64,000 nt of DNA, taken from positions 1,817,492 through 1,881,491 of the forward strand of contig SDAL01000001.1 of assembly GCA_004153385.1 (NCBI GenBank), read 5' to 3'. The DNA is from Paracoccaceae bacterium (GTDB lineage Bacteria > Pseudomonadota > Alphaproteobacteria > Rhodobacterales > Rhodobacteraceae). A model generated the notes under the pieces. The model made no database searches. It was not told the origin of the DNA and worked only from the letters and a program-made list of their open reading frames with translations. How positions within the stretch are numbered: position 1 is the first letter of the stretch; each line of letters begins with the position of its first letter. A program made the position numbers and the translations under genes. Of the stretch, positions 8,969 through 17,661 are shown in pieces.

Positions 8969-9388
8969 ATGCCAGAACGCGCACAGCGCGACCCGCAGCC
9001 CCTGCAGGTTTATTATGACGGTTCCTGCCCGCTTTGCTCTGCGGAAATCGCGCATTACAAACGGCAGGACCGCGCCCATAGGCTGGATTTTGTCGATGTC
9101 TCCCGCGAGGGCGTGAACCCTGGCCCTGATCTTGCGCCCGCCAACGCGATGAAGCGCTTTCATGTGCGCCAGAAGGACGGCACGCTGTTGTCCGGTGCCA
9201 AAGCCTTCGCCGCGATCTGGCATGTTTTGCCCGGCTGGAAATGGGCGGCGCGCCTCGCACAGGTTCCCGGCATGACGGCTGCCATGGAACTTGGTTACAA
9301 GGCCTTTCTGCCGGTCCGGCCGATCCTGTCGCGTGGGCTTGTCGCACTGGGCGCAAAATCCGAAAACCCGTGCCGCAAATCAAAATGA
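8969..9388 (+). CDS. DCC-family (DUF393) thiol-disulfide oxidoreductase-like protein
   Basis: Encodes 139 aa. The N-terminus carries VYYDGSCPLCSAEI, the D-x-x-C-P-x-C signature (Asp17, Cys20, Cys23) that names the DCC family and resembles a thioredoxin-like CxxC site. Later parts (GAKAFAAIWHVLPGWKW, and a hydrophobic C-terminal helix) also match this family. Members are small cytosolic or membrane-associated proteins of unclear role, presumed to handle dithiols. The frame is open from 8552, but upstream sequence is not conserved-looking. ATG 8969 is chosen, with GTG 8960 as the alternative; neither has a strong ribosome binding site. Confidence 0.82.
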   Translation: MPERAQRDPQPLQVYYDGSCPLCSAEIAHYKRQDRAHRLDFVDVSREGVNPGPDLAPANAMKRFHVRQKDGTLLSGAKAFAAIWHVLPGWKWAARLAQVPGMTAAMELGYKAFLPVRPILSRGLVALGAKSENPCRKSK

Positions 9389-9439
9389 CCCCCTGCGGCC
9401 CGCTTACGGACAGGTGCACGCGACAAAGAGAATAGTGGC

Positions 9440-9883
9440 TTGAAAGACGATCGCGCCACCTTCTTTGATGCAGTCATCAAGGTTTTCTTCGCCGCGCACG
9501 ACACGGCGCAGGTCAGCGCAAACAACCTGCATAGGGTCATTGAAATGCGCCACCTCTTGGATCAGGGGCATACAAAAAGGCCGGTTATGGTATGGCCAAG
9601 CGATGCCAACGGGATCGTGCCACTGGACGGCCCGCGCGCCCATTGCGACCCGATGAACAGCGGTATCAGCGCCCCTCCCCAAGCGGCACGCCCCAGTTCG
9701 GCGCGACCAGTCCCCCCGGGGGCGGGCAAGGACGCGCTTGTGGCGTGTCTTGTGGCGAGCGTGTCGCGCGACCCGATTAAAACTGCGCACGGGTTTTTCG
9801 CCATCGTGGCAGGCAAAACCACCACGGTCCGAGGGTGGCGCGGCGGCCTGCCCTTCTGGAGCCACGCGGGCCGGCGGCCTTGA
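9440..9883 (+). CDS. Hypothetical protein, uncertain
   Basis: A 147-codon frame opening with TTG. Third positions lean to G/C, as in real genes here, and the first half (FFDAVIKVFFAAHDTAQVS) is protein-like, but no family is recognised. The second half becomes rich in Pro, Ala and Arg. An equally long frame runs on the opposite strand (9404-9865), so the coding strand is not certain. It may be a degraded gene between the DCC and transglutaminase genes. Confidence 0.25.
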   Translation: MKDDRATFFDAVIKVFFAAHDTAQVSANNLHRVIEMRHLLDQGHTKRPVMVWPSDANGIVPLDGPRAHCDPMNSGISAPPQAARPSSARPVPPGAGKDALVACLVASVSRDPIKTAHGFFAIVAGKTTTVRGWRGGLPFWSHAGRRP

Positions 9884-9989
9884 TGTGTCCTACGCCGCCG
9901 TCACCACTCAACCCGCGTGGAGCACTTGCCATATCGAAAGCGTGGATCGCGGACCGGTGTCGTCAGATACCCTCCGACACGGGGGGGTG

Positions 9990-10766
9990 TTAGCAGCGCA
10001 CGACCGATACGCCCTGCCACAATAGGCTGGCGGGTGCTTGCGATTCCATGAATGCGATATCATAGGCATCCCGCCCGACCGCGACCACCACCAGACCATC
10101 GGCGCCACACATGCCGGTCGGGTCAACCAACTGCCATGCCCCATCCAGCCAGACCTCTGCCACGGCGTGGAAATCCTGCGGCGTGACATCGGGGCCGTAG
10201 ACGGATGTGGCACGCGCCGGGATCTGGGCCGCGCGTACCATGGCGCAAAACAGATGCACATAATCGCGGCATACCCCTTCACGCGCAGCAAAGGTATCCA
10301 GAACATTGGTGTCCGAGTCAGAGCTGCCAGGCACATAGGACAGTTTGGATTCGATCCAGTCGCGAATGGCTGCAACCTTCTGGCCGCCCATCAGATGCCC
10401 GAACTGCTTGTTGACGAAGGGCACGAATTTGTCGGACTGGCAGTAACGCGACGGGCGGATAAAGGGTGTAGCCTCTGCCGAGAGCATATGCAGCGGCATC
10501 GCCCACATCCCCTCAAGCGGCGGATTGGGGCGCGTAATGTCGACTGTGGCCTGATAATGCAGGCGCATCTCGCGTCCGGGCACCTGCGCCCAGATCCGGC
10601 TCCCCACACCGCAATCCCCCGCGATACGCGTGACAGTTGCCTGCCCCAGATCCATATTCTCGTATGTGATGAACTGGCCGTTTGTGCGTGCCACCTCCAA
10701 CACAAGCGCAACCGTATTGGGCGCGGAGAATTCATAATGCATCTGGACATCGATCGAAACACGCAT
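9990..10766 (-). CDS. Transglutaminase-like cysteine protease-fold protein
   Basis: Encodes 258 aa. An N-terminal beta domain (about 1-95) precedes a transglutaminase core. The catalytic triad is intact: Cys166 in REGVCRDYVHLF, His200 in DFHAVAEVWL and Asp215 in LVDPTG. Bacterial members act as proteases or amide hydrolases and are often encoded with proteasome-like or ATP-grasp/alpha-E proteins, but none of those is nearby. No signal peptide is seen, so it is probably cytosolic. It appears monocistronic. The 334 bp separating it from the next gene hold a terminator that belongs to that gene. Confidence 0.9.
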   Translation of the reverse strand: MRVSIDVQMHYEFSAPNTVALVLEVARTNGQFITYENMDLGQATVTRIAGDCGVGSRIWAQVPGREMRLHYQATVDITRPNPPLEGMWAMPLHMLSAEATPFIRPSRYCQSDKFVPFVNKQFGHLMGGQKVAAIRDWIESKLSYVPGSSDSDTNVLDTFAAREGVCRDYVHLFCAMVRAAQIPARATSVYGPDVTPQDFHAVAEVWLDGAWQLVDPTGMCGADGLVVVAVGRDAYDIAFMESQAPASLLWQGVSVVRC

Positions 10767-11007
10767 CGGTCTTCCTATTCATGGGTCAGGGTAAAAGTGG
10801 CTTGTGGTCCGGCTGCGGATCGTTCGGATGGCGGGGCTGGTGTCGAGCGCGCACCAGCGCCGCAGGGATTTCGGCTATCCGTCATCAAAAGGGGCCTGCG
10901 CGATCCCCCCATCTTTACAGTGTGCTTGAGGCGCCTTCAAGCGCCCGCGCCCCCGACCCGGCAACAGCGGCTTTCTACGGCTAGTTTCATCCGGTCTGCA
11001 CAAAAAA

Positions 11008-11038
11008 ACCTCTCGCACGGGACGCCCGCGCGAGAGGT
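11008..11038 (-). terminator. Rho-independent terminator of the SLC13 gene
   Basis: CCTCTCGC at 11009-11016 pairs with GCGAGAGG at 11030-11037 around a GC-rich loop. Read on the minus strand the stem is followed by seven T (complement of A 11002-11008). It lies about 60 bp after the SLC13 stop codon. Confidence 0.85.
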
Positions 11039-11100
11039 GTGTATTCACGTGAAACTTTTTGCCCACGCGCGATCTGCACAACGTGCAACCGCTTTGCAGA

Positions 11101-12603
11101 TCAGATCCCGAAGACGGGCCCCGCCAGCAAACGCATGGCCAGAAACACCACCGCGATGCTCAGGAAGTTCAGCGCAAATCCCGCCTTTACCATATCGCCC
11201 AACGTCATACGTTCGTAGGAGAAGACAATCGCATTGGGCGGGGTGGCCACAGGCATCATGAACGCCATGGACGCGCCCAGAGCCACAGGCACGGTCAGGT
11301 ATTCGGTCGCCACCCCGAGCCCTGCCGCCACCGCCCCGAGAATGGGCAGGAACGTGGCCGTAGAGGCGGTGTTGGAGGTGATTTCCGTCAGGAAAACGAT
11401 TGCCGTCGTGACCACAAGGATCAGCAGCCACAGATTGAGGCTTTCCAGCGAAGCGACCTGCGACCCGATCCATTCCGCCAGACCGGTGGAGTTGAATGCC
11501 CCCGCCAGCGCCAGACCGCCGCCAAACAGCATCAACACCCCCCACGGCAGCGACCGCGCGATGGACCAATCCAGCACAAAGCCTTCACGACGCCCCACAG
11601 GGATTGCAAACAGCAACAAGGCCGCCGCCATGGCGATCCCGCTATCGGTAATCGGCAGCCCCAGAAACCCGCGTGTGACCCACAAAAACGCCGCCGCTCC
11701 GAAAACAACCGCCACAATCGTCTCGCCGCGGTCCATTTTTCCAAGCTTGCGGTATTCGTCGTCGATGACCGAACGGACCTCGTCCAGCTTCAGCTCCGGT
11801 GTCGGGAAAACGACCCGCGTCAGCAGCAGATATGTAAGCGGCAGCATCACGATCACCACCGGCACACCGATCATCATCCATTGCAAAAAGTCGATCTCGA
11901 TCCCGTAGGTGTCGGCCATCAGCCCTGCCAGCAGCGCATTGGGCGGTGTGCCGATCAGCGTGCCAACCCCACCGATGGAGGCCGCATAGGCAATGGCAAG
12001 CATCAGCCCGACGCCGAAATTATGCACCAGCTTTTTATCATCCGTGCGTTCGTCGATGAATTCGATCACCGAAACGCCCACGGCATACATCATCACAGCC
12101 GTGGCCGTGTTGGAAATCCACATCGACAAGAACGCCGTGGCCAGCATGAAGCCCATCACGATACGTGCGGGCGTGGTGCCGATCATACGCACGATGAACA
12201 GTGCAATCCGGCGATGCAAGCCCCAGCGCTGCATGCCACCTGCCAGTATGAACCCGCCCAGAAACAGGAAGATCAGATGATTGCCATAGCGTTCAGTCAC
12301 ATCGCCGATGGGTGCAATTCCCAAGACCGGCATAACGGCGATGGGCAGCAATGCGGTAACGGCAAGTGGCACCGCCTCGGACAGCCACCACACCACCATC
12401 CACATCGTGACCGCCACCAGATGCCACGCCGCCACGGGCATGTCCGCAGGCGGCGGTAGGAAATACAGGATTGCCGTCAACACCGGCCCCAGCAGCAATG
12501 CCAGCAGTTTACCCGAAGAGATTGGCTCTATCGGGTTGTCCTGCGGCGGATGCGAGGGGTTGGTCTGGGCCTGCAACTCTTTTTCGCTCAGATCTTTGCG
12601 CAT
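11101..12603 (-). CDS. SLC13/DASS-family sodium:dicarboxylate (or sulfate) symporter
   Basis: Encodes 500 aa with many hydrophobic segments. Both halves carry the Ser-Asn-Thr signature of the DASS family, in MWISNTATAVMM and TEITSNTASTATFLP, which form the sodium and carboxylate site. GTLIGTPPNALLAG and PVATPPNAIVFS are the paired Pro-containing loops. Family members import C4-dicarboxylates, citrate or sulfate with sodium ions across the inner membrane. The charged N-terminal tail (about 40 residues) is cytosolic. A GCGCCC/GGGCGC hairpin (12629-12651) lies in the upstream leader. The gene stands alone with its own terminator. The exact substrate cannot be told. Confidence 0.9.
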   Translation of the reverse strand: MRKDLSEKELQAQTNPSHPPQDNPIEPISSGKLLALLLGPVLTAILYFLPPPADMPVAAWHLVAVTMWMVVWWLSEAVPLAVTALLPIAVMPVLGIAPIGDVTERYGNHLIFLFLGGFILAGGMQRWGLHRRIALFIVRMIGTTPARIVMGFMLATAFLSMWISNTATAVMMYAVGVSVIEFIDERTDDKKLVHNFGVGLMLAIAYAASIGGVGTLIGTPPNALLAGLMADTYGIEIDFLQWMMIGVPVVIVMLPLTYLLLTRVVFPTPELKLDEVRSVIDDEYRKLGKMDRGETIVAVVFGAAAFLWVTRGFLGLPITDSGIAMAAALLLFAIPVGRREGFVLDWSIARSLPWGVLMLFGGGLALAGAFNSTGLAEWIGSQVASLESLNLWLLILVVTTAIVFLTEITSNTASTATFLPILGAVAAGLGVATEYLTVPVALGASMAFMMPVATPPNAIVFSYERMTLGDMVKAGFALNFLSIAVVFLAMRLLAGPVFGI

Positions 12604-12872
12604 AAAGGGGCCTTTGGTCTATGAACAAGCGCCCCACCTGCAGTAGGGCGCATCTGTTGCATAGTGTGTTGGAATGCCCCCGCAGGCACAAGGCGCGAAA
12701 GCACGTCATCTGACAAAATATCATGGCGGGCATGCGTAAAATCCAGATACCGCGTCGTTCAGGCCCTTGGCTTTCAGGACATGGTCAATCGCATGTACAT
12801 GCCCGATCTGCCTGTGCCCGTCGGTTGATCACGAGATCCGCGCCAAGAGTGACCACAGCCGTCGTGCCATGC
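12604..12872. other. Intergenic, upstream region of the SLC13 gene
   Basis: No convincing gene. It contains a small hairpin (GCGCCC 12629-12634 with GGGCGC 12646-12651) just upstream of the transporter start. Possible coding scraps occur on both strands without a start or domain. Confidence 0.4.
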
Positions 12873-13166
12873 TCAACGCTCGATCAGGCGGTTCAAACGG
12901 TCAAACATCAGACGGTTGTTGCAAAACGCAGGGGCGGACGGTTTGGCGACTGCGCAGGCGTCCAGATCCTCTGGTGGTAATTGCGCCGACAACCAACCGG
13001 CACAGGCCGCAGGGTCACCGCATTGCGTGCAACGCTCCACGGCGGCCTTCCACGCGGGCGGGTCCACCAGACCTTGTTCGCCCGCACGGGCCAGATCCAC
13101 GCCAACCGTACGCGCCATGCGTCCCGCCAAGGCTGCGTGAAGATTTACTGTTCTTGCATCCGTCAT
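12873..13166 (-). CDS. DUF6455 family protein
   Basis: Encodes 97 aa of a family common in Rhodobacteraceae, here with a run of conserved cysteines (RCTQCGDPAAC and later FCNNRLMFDRL). The Cys spacing suggests a metal or Fe-S binding fold, but the role is unknown. The frame is open from 13328; ATG 13166 is chosen because GAGGGCGCAG precedes it and residues upstream are not conserved-looking. It lies just downstream of the DUF2254 gene on the same strand (130 bp between), so they may be co-transcribed. Confidence 0.75.
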   Translation of the reverse strand: MTDARTVNLHAALAGRMARTVGVDLARAGEQGLVDPPAWKAAVERCTQCGDPAACAGWLSAQLPPEDLDACAVAKPSAPAFCNNRLMFDRLNRLIER

Positions 13167-13296
13167 ACCTGCGCCCTCGTGTCCTGTCTGCATAGGCCAT
13201 ATCAGCGCACAATGCCCCGTGCCTGCCATGACATGGATCAAACCGGACAGGGCGCGTTCATACCCCACCCCGCATACGGACAAAGCGCGGTGCGCC

Positions 13297-14565
13297 CTAC
13301 CCGCCCGTGGGCAGGTCACCAACCGCATGTGACATGGTGCGGATCAGGATCCGGTCTTCTTCCAGATCCAGCGCGGCATCACTGAACGTCGCGGCCCGCC
13401 GCGCCATGTCGGCTGCATGGTCTTTGAACTCCGCCGGATTGACATGTGCCAAAGCAACCAGAACCTCTTGCAGACGGTGGGCCACCTCGACCTGCCCGGC
13501 CCCGTCGCGCGCCAGCGCATCAAACCCGTTGCGTACGAGGTCCTGCGGCTCCAGTGCGGGCACATAAATCCGCGGATAGAGCACATCGGTCGCAGGCTGC
13601 GGATGCCAGTGTGACAGAACCTGAAGCACGCGCCCAAGGATATCTATTCCCGTGCCCGGGTCATTCACCGCAGGCGAAAGCGCCCGCGAGCCGATCTCCG
13701 ACAGGGCTCTGAGCCCGAAATTGGGATCTTGCGAGTAGGAACGCGCATGGGCGATGGTAAACGCCTCGCACAGGCTTTCTTCCAGCGCCTTACGGCTCTG
13801 GGCATCCTCGGGCAGCGCGTCACAGCGCAAGATCCCTTGGGCCGGATGCACAAACGCGCCGGGCGGGGCGAGAAGCCAGATATGACAGTCGTGTTTCTGC
13901 GCGACGTCATGCAACATCTCGATATCGACATGTTGCACATGCCCGATACGGGGGGCCATGGCAGCCCACGCGCCCACCGGCGGCTCCTGCCATGGACAGC
14001 CTTCCAGAAAAGGCGCGTTCACACGGGTACATAACGCAGCCGTTGCGGCATTCTCCACCCGCGAGGCAGTGTCACCCAAACGCCCGAATTCGCTCAGATG
14101 CTGGATCCAGCGTAGCAGCATGATCACGATCATCGCCACAATCGCGATGGTCATACCGAACAAGATCAAACGGCCCCCATCGCCGTAGATCTCGACCTCG
14201 AGCGCGATGATTGCCACAAGCGAATAGACAAACGCGCCAATGAAACTGGCAAGAACGTGCTGGGTGACCCGATCAGATTGCAACAGCGCAATCGCGCGCG
14301 GCGTGGCAGAGCCTTGCGCCGCCCCGAAGGCCGTGACCATGATGGAAAGCGAAAATGTGGTAACGGCCAGCATCGAGCTGGCGATGATTTTCAAGATCGT
14401 CTTGATCGCGTCGGCACTGACATCAAAGCCGAATTCGGACGGCATCAGGCGACCGATCCAGATCGCCCCCAGCGCAGTGATCACCCCCAAGATACCAAAG
14501 GCACTCACACGGACCCAGATCCGCTCCATGATCTGGCGGAACCGCCAGCGAACACGCGACATCAT
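13297..14565 (-). CDS. DUF2254 family integral membrane protein
   Basis: Encodes 422 aa. About four transmembrane segments occupy residues 15-170. A long soluble C-terminal part follows, with the family hallmark RALSPAVNDPGTGIDILGR around residue 300. The role of DUF2254 proteins is unknown. They sit in the inner membrane, and the soluble part is expected on the cytosolic side. ATG 14565 and ATG 14562 are adjacent; AAGGGATGAG upstream supports this region as start. The M48 protease gene lies 81 bp upstream on the same strand. Confidence 0.9.
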   Translation of the reverse strand: MMSRVRWRFRQIMERIWVRVSAFGILGVITALGAIWIGRLMPSEFGFDVSADAIKTILKIIASSMLAVTTFSLSIMVTAFGAAQGSATPRAIALLQSDRVTQHVLASFIGAFVYSLVAIIALEVEIYGDGGRLILFGMTIAIVAMIVIMLLRWIQHLSEFGRLGDTASRVENAATAALCTRVNAPFLEGCPWQEPPVGAWAAMAPRIGHVQHVDIEMLHDVAQKHDCHIWLLAPPGAFVHPAQGILRCDALPEDAQSRKALEESLCEAFTIAHARSYSQDPNFGLRALSEIGSRALSPAVNDPGTGIDILGRVLQVLSHWHPQPATDVLYPRIYVPALEPQDLVRNGFDALARDGAGQVEVAHRLQEVLVALAHVNPAEFKDHAADMARRAATFSDAALDLEEDRILIRTMSHAVGDLPTGG

Positions 14566-14646
14566 CGCAAACTCATCCCTTCACTCAAAAAACGCCCAAG
14601 CCATGCGCGCCTGCCATTGCTGCGCGGGCCTGCGGCGGCCGACCGC

Positions 14647-15375
14647 TCAAATAGTCCCATGTTTCAGCTCTGCGACAGTCTTTTTCACCATATCGATGCG
14701 CAATGCATTCGCGGGATGCGATCCCAGAAAAACCTCGCCCGGATCGGGGATACGCGCAAAAAACTGCGCGCCTTTCAGCGGATCATACCCCGCATCCCAT
14801 GTGATAACCGTGCCCAGCCTGTCGGCCTGCAGCTCGTAATCCTTGGCAAATGTCAGCGCGCCCACCTCGGCCCCCATATTCTGGGCATGGCGCACCGCGC
14901 TGGCCGACCCCCCCGAGGCCGCCACGATAGAGCTAAGCATCGAGGCACCGGCAATCGCGTCATGTTCCTTGCTTTGAAGATGCCCCTCGATGTGATGGGC
15001 GGCCTCATGGGCCATGACGAACGCCAATTCGTCTTGATTGTGCGCCGCCGCGATCAGCGCCAGATTGAAGGCCACGATCGGACGCCCGCGCCGGTCCAGT
15101 GTCTGGAAGGCGTTCGGTTCCTGATCAGAACGGTCATCCACCATAATCCTGAACTCGCAGTTTCGCACCACATGGCGGGTTCTGTCACGGCATTCCCGCT
15201 CAATCACGGGCTGCATCCTGTCTACAACGGTGATGAAATTCATCGCGGCCGCCTGATAGCTCAGCCGATCGGGATCGGTGCTGGCGGGGATGCTGTTGGA
15301 AGTGGTGGGCGGCATCTGCGCACATCCGGCAAGCGTTAGTATGCATAAACACAAGCTCACAAAGACAACGCGCAT
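14647..15375 (-). CDS. M48-family metalloprotease, lipoprotein
   Basis: Encodes 242 aa. The N-terminus is a lipoprotein signal ending in LTLAGC, with Cys18 as the lipidated residue. HEAAH at 123-127 is the zinc motif, and Glu181 in ELQAD is the expected third ligand, as in BepA/YggG/LoiP-like M48 peptidases. Such periplasmic proteases take part in envelope protein quality control. ATG 15375 is chosen over GTG 15387 because it gives a normal lipoprotein signal. It could be co-transcribed with the downstream DUF2254 gene. Stress control is plausible but not visible here. Confidence 0.9.
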   Translation of the reverse strand: MRVVFVSLCLCILTLAGCAQMPPTTSNSIPASTDPDRLSYQAAAMNFITVVDRMQPVIERECRDRTRHVVRNCEFRIMVDDRSDQEPNAFQTLDRRGRPIVAFNLALIAAAHNQDELAFVMAHEAAHHIEGHLQSKEHDAIAGASMLSSIVAASGGSASAVRHAQNMGAEVGALTFAKDYELQADRLGTVITWDAGYDPLKGAQFFARIPDPGEVFLGSHPANALRIDMVKKTVAELKHGTI

Positions 15376-15567
15376 ATATAACTGCACCTTTCAAAGGGGG
15401 GAGGTTACAACCGGAACATGTGCAGATACTAGCGCCTGAAACCGGATCGCGAAAGCCTGCGCGCCATAAAGGCCGCAAATTCCGTATCCCTCTGCAAGCA
15501 GGATATCTTTTCGGACACATCGCAATTTGCGCTTGCACCGGCGCGGGCTTGGCCTACCATCGATATC

Positions 15568-15828
15568 ATGTTTACCATCGAACACGAATTTGACGCGACC
15601 GTTATCACCCTTGTGGACGAGGGGGCCGACCCACGCGATTATCTACAAGAAGATGTGAAAATCGAGTGTTTCGAGGATTGCGTCGTTGTAGAACAGCTGA
15701 GTGTGCAAAGCGATACGGTTCAGCGCCTTACATTCTCGCACGCGCAGTTGCGGGAGCTGGCAGCAGCGCTCGATCTGCCCGAAGGGGTGTATCGCATGCG
15801 CCAGCAGCCCAGCCCTACAAACAGCTAG
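15568..15828 (+). CDS. Conserved hypothetical protein, Rhodobacteraceae type
   Basis: Encodes an 86-aa acidic protein without membrane segments or signal peptide. It has alternating beta-strand-like segments (VVVEQLSVQSDTVQRLTF) and a C-terminal helix (AQLRELAAAL). No function is recognised. The start ATG 15568 has only a weak ribosome binding site, but the frame shows good codon bias. It is divergent from the M48 gene and convergent with the DUF167 gene. Confidence 0.65.
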   Translation: MFTIEHEFDATVITLVDEGADPRDYLQEDVKIECFEDCVVVEQLSVQSDTVQRLTFSHAQLRELAAALDLPEGVYRMRQQPSPTNS

Positions 15829-15831
15829 GCG

Positions 15832-15846
15832 CGGCCCATCGGGCCG
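15832..15846. terminator. Short hairpin in a convergent gap
   Basis: CGGCCC-ATC-GGGCCG lies in the 56-bp space between two convergent genes. There is no T tract, so termination is only suggested by location. Confidence 0.3.
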
Positions 15847-15884
15847 AACAGCGCGATCCATCCTTATGCCTGACGTCAAATCTT

Positions 15885-16133
15885 CTAATCCAGCTGGAAG
15901 ATTTTTTGCCGTGATGTCTGGCCACGGATCAGGGTCAGACGCGATTTGGCCACACCCAGCTCGCGGGCCAGAAGTTTTTGCACTGCCTTGTTGGCTTTCC
16001 CGTCTTCCGGCACGGTGGTGACATAGGCCCGAAGTCCGGTATCGGTCTGCGTGATCTCGTTGCGTGACGCTTTGGGCGTAACGCGGATCTCAATCTGGGT
16101 GCCTGATTTTGAATATGCTGTCAGATCAGCCAC
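15885..16133 (-). CDS. DUF167 / UPF0235 (YggU-like) family protein
   Basis: Encodes 82 aa. The family core is clear: IEIRVTPKASRNEI near the N-terminus and PEDGKANKAVQKLLARELGVAKSRLTLIRG in the second half (about residues 42-71), ending QTSRQKIFQL. It is a small cytosolic alpha/beta protein, conserved from bacteria to eukaryotes, without an agreed function. It is divergent from the nitroreductase gene, with 138 bp between starts. Confidence 0.9.
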   Translation of the reverse strand: MADLTAYSKSGTQIEIRVTPKASRNEITQTDTGLRAYVTTVPEDGKANKAVQKLLARELGVAKSRLTLIRGQTSRQKIFQLD

Positions 16134-16271
16134 GCTTCATCCTTTTGTTTGCTCTATCGTGTTGCGGGAAACTGTCGCATAAATCTGCCAAACTGGACAG
16201 ACAGGCCGCAGGGCCTGCTTGAAGTTTCAGGCCCATATGACGATATCTGGGCCAGAAAGAGGAGACAGATC

Positions 16272-16877
16272 ATGGATATTGCCCAAGGCGCGATCAACCC
16301 CGCGCAGCCGGACAAGGCCGCGATGGAGTTTTTGCTGACGCGACGCTCGCGGCCTGCGAAGACGCTGCAACTGCCTGTGCCGGATACCGATGACCTGATG
16401 CCGATCCTGACGGCGGGCGCACGTACACCCGATCATGGCAAGCTGGTGCCGTGGCGGTTTGTCGTCTTGCGCCGGCGCGCGCTGGAACGTCTGGCAGCCC
16501 TTGCCACGACAGGCGCCGCAGAGGCAGGGCTGGCGCCCAATGACATCGAGAAAGCCGCCAAGCAGTTTTCGGACAGTCATCTGTGTATTGCCGTGATCGC
16601 AGCGCCCGTCGAAAGCGCCAAGGTGCCCCAGATCGAGCAGACCCTGTCGGCAGGGGCGGCCTGCTACGGGGTGTTGAGCGCGGCGCTCGCCGCAGGCTGG
16701 GGGGCCAACTGGCTAAGCGGATGGGCCGCCCATGATCCGACCTTCGGGCAAAAAGCGTTGAACCTGTCGCAAGGCGAATGGGTTGCAGGCTATATCCATA
16801 TAGGCACCGAAGGGGTCACCCCACCCGACCGGCCCCGCCCTGATTTGTCGGATACTGTCACATGGGTTGATGATTAA
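16272..16877 (+). CDS. Nitroreductase family protein
   Basis: Encodes 201 aa of the FMN-dependent nitroreductase fold. RRSRPAKTL near residue 25 carries the FMN-phosphate-binding arginines. PDHGKLVPWRFVVL matches the cofactor-contacting loop of the YdjA-type subgroup, and GWGANWLSGW is the later conserved segment. Such flavoenzymes reduce nitro groups or quinones with NAD(P)H. ATG 16272 is preferred to the TTG at 16149 because AGAGGAGA precedes it. It overlaps the EI24-type gene by 8 bases, so the two are probably translated together. Confidence 0.88.
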   Translation: MDIAQGAINPAQPDKAAMEFLLTRRSRPAKTLQLPVPDTDDLMPILTAGARTPDHGKLVPWRFVVLRRRALERLAALATTGAAEAGLAPNDIEKAAKQFSDSHLCIAVIAAPVESAKVPQIEQTLSAGAACYGVLSAALAAGWGANWLSGWAAHDPTFGQKALNLSQGEWVAGYIHIGTEGVTPPDRPRPDLSDTVTWVDD

Positions 16878-17592
16878 GATGATCCTTTCGTCTGTTATGC
16901 GCGGGTTCGAGGATCTGACACGTCCGGGGGCATTGAAAATACTGGCCCTCGGCGTGGCACTGGCGATTGGCTTGCTGGCGGCGGCCACCGCTGTGTTCGG
17001 CTGGCTTGCAGCATTGATCGTGCCAGACAGCTTCACGCTGCCCTTTACCCATATGCAGATCACGTGGGCCGATGATGTGGCGTCAATCGCGGCGGTCGGG
17101 GTGATGCTGGTGATGTCGGTATTTTTGATGATTCCGGTGGCTGCAGCCTTCACGGGGCTGTTTTTGGAAGATGTCGCCGGAATGGTGGAGAAAACCCACT
17201 ATCCCAGCCTACCCGAAATCCGTGCCTTTACTCTGGCCGAAACCATCGCGGACAGTTTGCGGTTTCTGGGGCTGGTGATCGTTGCCAACCTTGTGGCCTT
17301 TGTGATCTATTTCTTCATCATTCCGCTGGCGCCGTTTTTGTTTTTCGGGCTGAACGGATATTTACTGGGGCGGGAATATTTCCAGATGGCCGCAGCACGA
17401 CGGATGCACCGCGATCAGGTGAAGGCCCTTTATGCCCGCAACCGCTTGCTGGTATGGACGGCAGGCGGGCTGATGGCCGTGGTACTGATGATCCCGATCG
17501 TCAACCTTGTCGTGCCGGTGCTTGGGGCGGCGACGTTCACCCATCTGTTCCACAGGCTTACAGGCGATAAAGCCCATCGTGTGACGGCCTGA
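16870..17592 (+). CDS. EI24/CysZ-like membrane protein
   Basis: Encodes 240 aa with about five hydrophobic segments. FIIPLAPFLFFGLNGYLLGREYF and the charged loop AARRMHRDQ are typical of the EI24 domain family (etoposide-induced 2.4 / CysZ). CysZ imports sulfate, but the wider family is uncharacterised, so transport is only a suggestion. The start is ATG 16870, overlapping the end of the nitroreductase gene; TTG 16867 and ATG 16879 are alternatives. A long hairpin follows the gene. Confidence 0.82.
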   Translation: MIKMILSSVMRGFEDLTRPGALKILALGVALAIGLLAAATAVFGWLAALIVPDSFTLPFTHMQITWADDVASIAAVGVMLVMSVFLMIPVAAAFTGLFLEDVAGMVEKTHYPSLPEIRAFTLAETIADSLRFLGLVIVANLVAFVIYFFIIPLAPFLFFGLNGYLLGREYFQMAAARRMHRDQVKALYARNRLLVWTAGGLMAVVLMIPIVNLVVPVLGAATFTHLFHRLTGDKAHRVTA

Positions 17593-17603
17593 CACCACAC
17601 GCC

Positions 17604-17645
17604 CTGGCCGGCGCGGCGGACACGGATACCGCCCGTGCCGGCCAG
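17604..17645. terminator. Hairpin between convergent genes
   Basis: CTGGCCGGC at 17604-17612 pairs perfectly with GCCGGCCAG at 17637-17645, and partial pairing continues inward. It lies in the 69-bp gap between the EI24 and DUF4396 genes. No T tract follows on either strand. Confidence 0.5.
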
Positions 17646-17661
17646 AGCATGCCAGCGACAT

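Noticed and set aside
9404-9865. 153-codon minus-strand frame overlapping the weak plus-strand candidate
   Set aside because: No start signal or domain. The plus-strand frame has slightly better codon bias, but neither is secure.
11059-12459. 466-codon plus-strand frame opposite the SLC13 gene
   Set aside because: The translation is rich in His, Gln, Arg and Pro with no hydrophobic or domain pattern, whereas the opposite strand encodes a textbook transporter.
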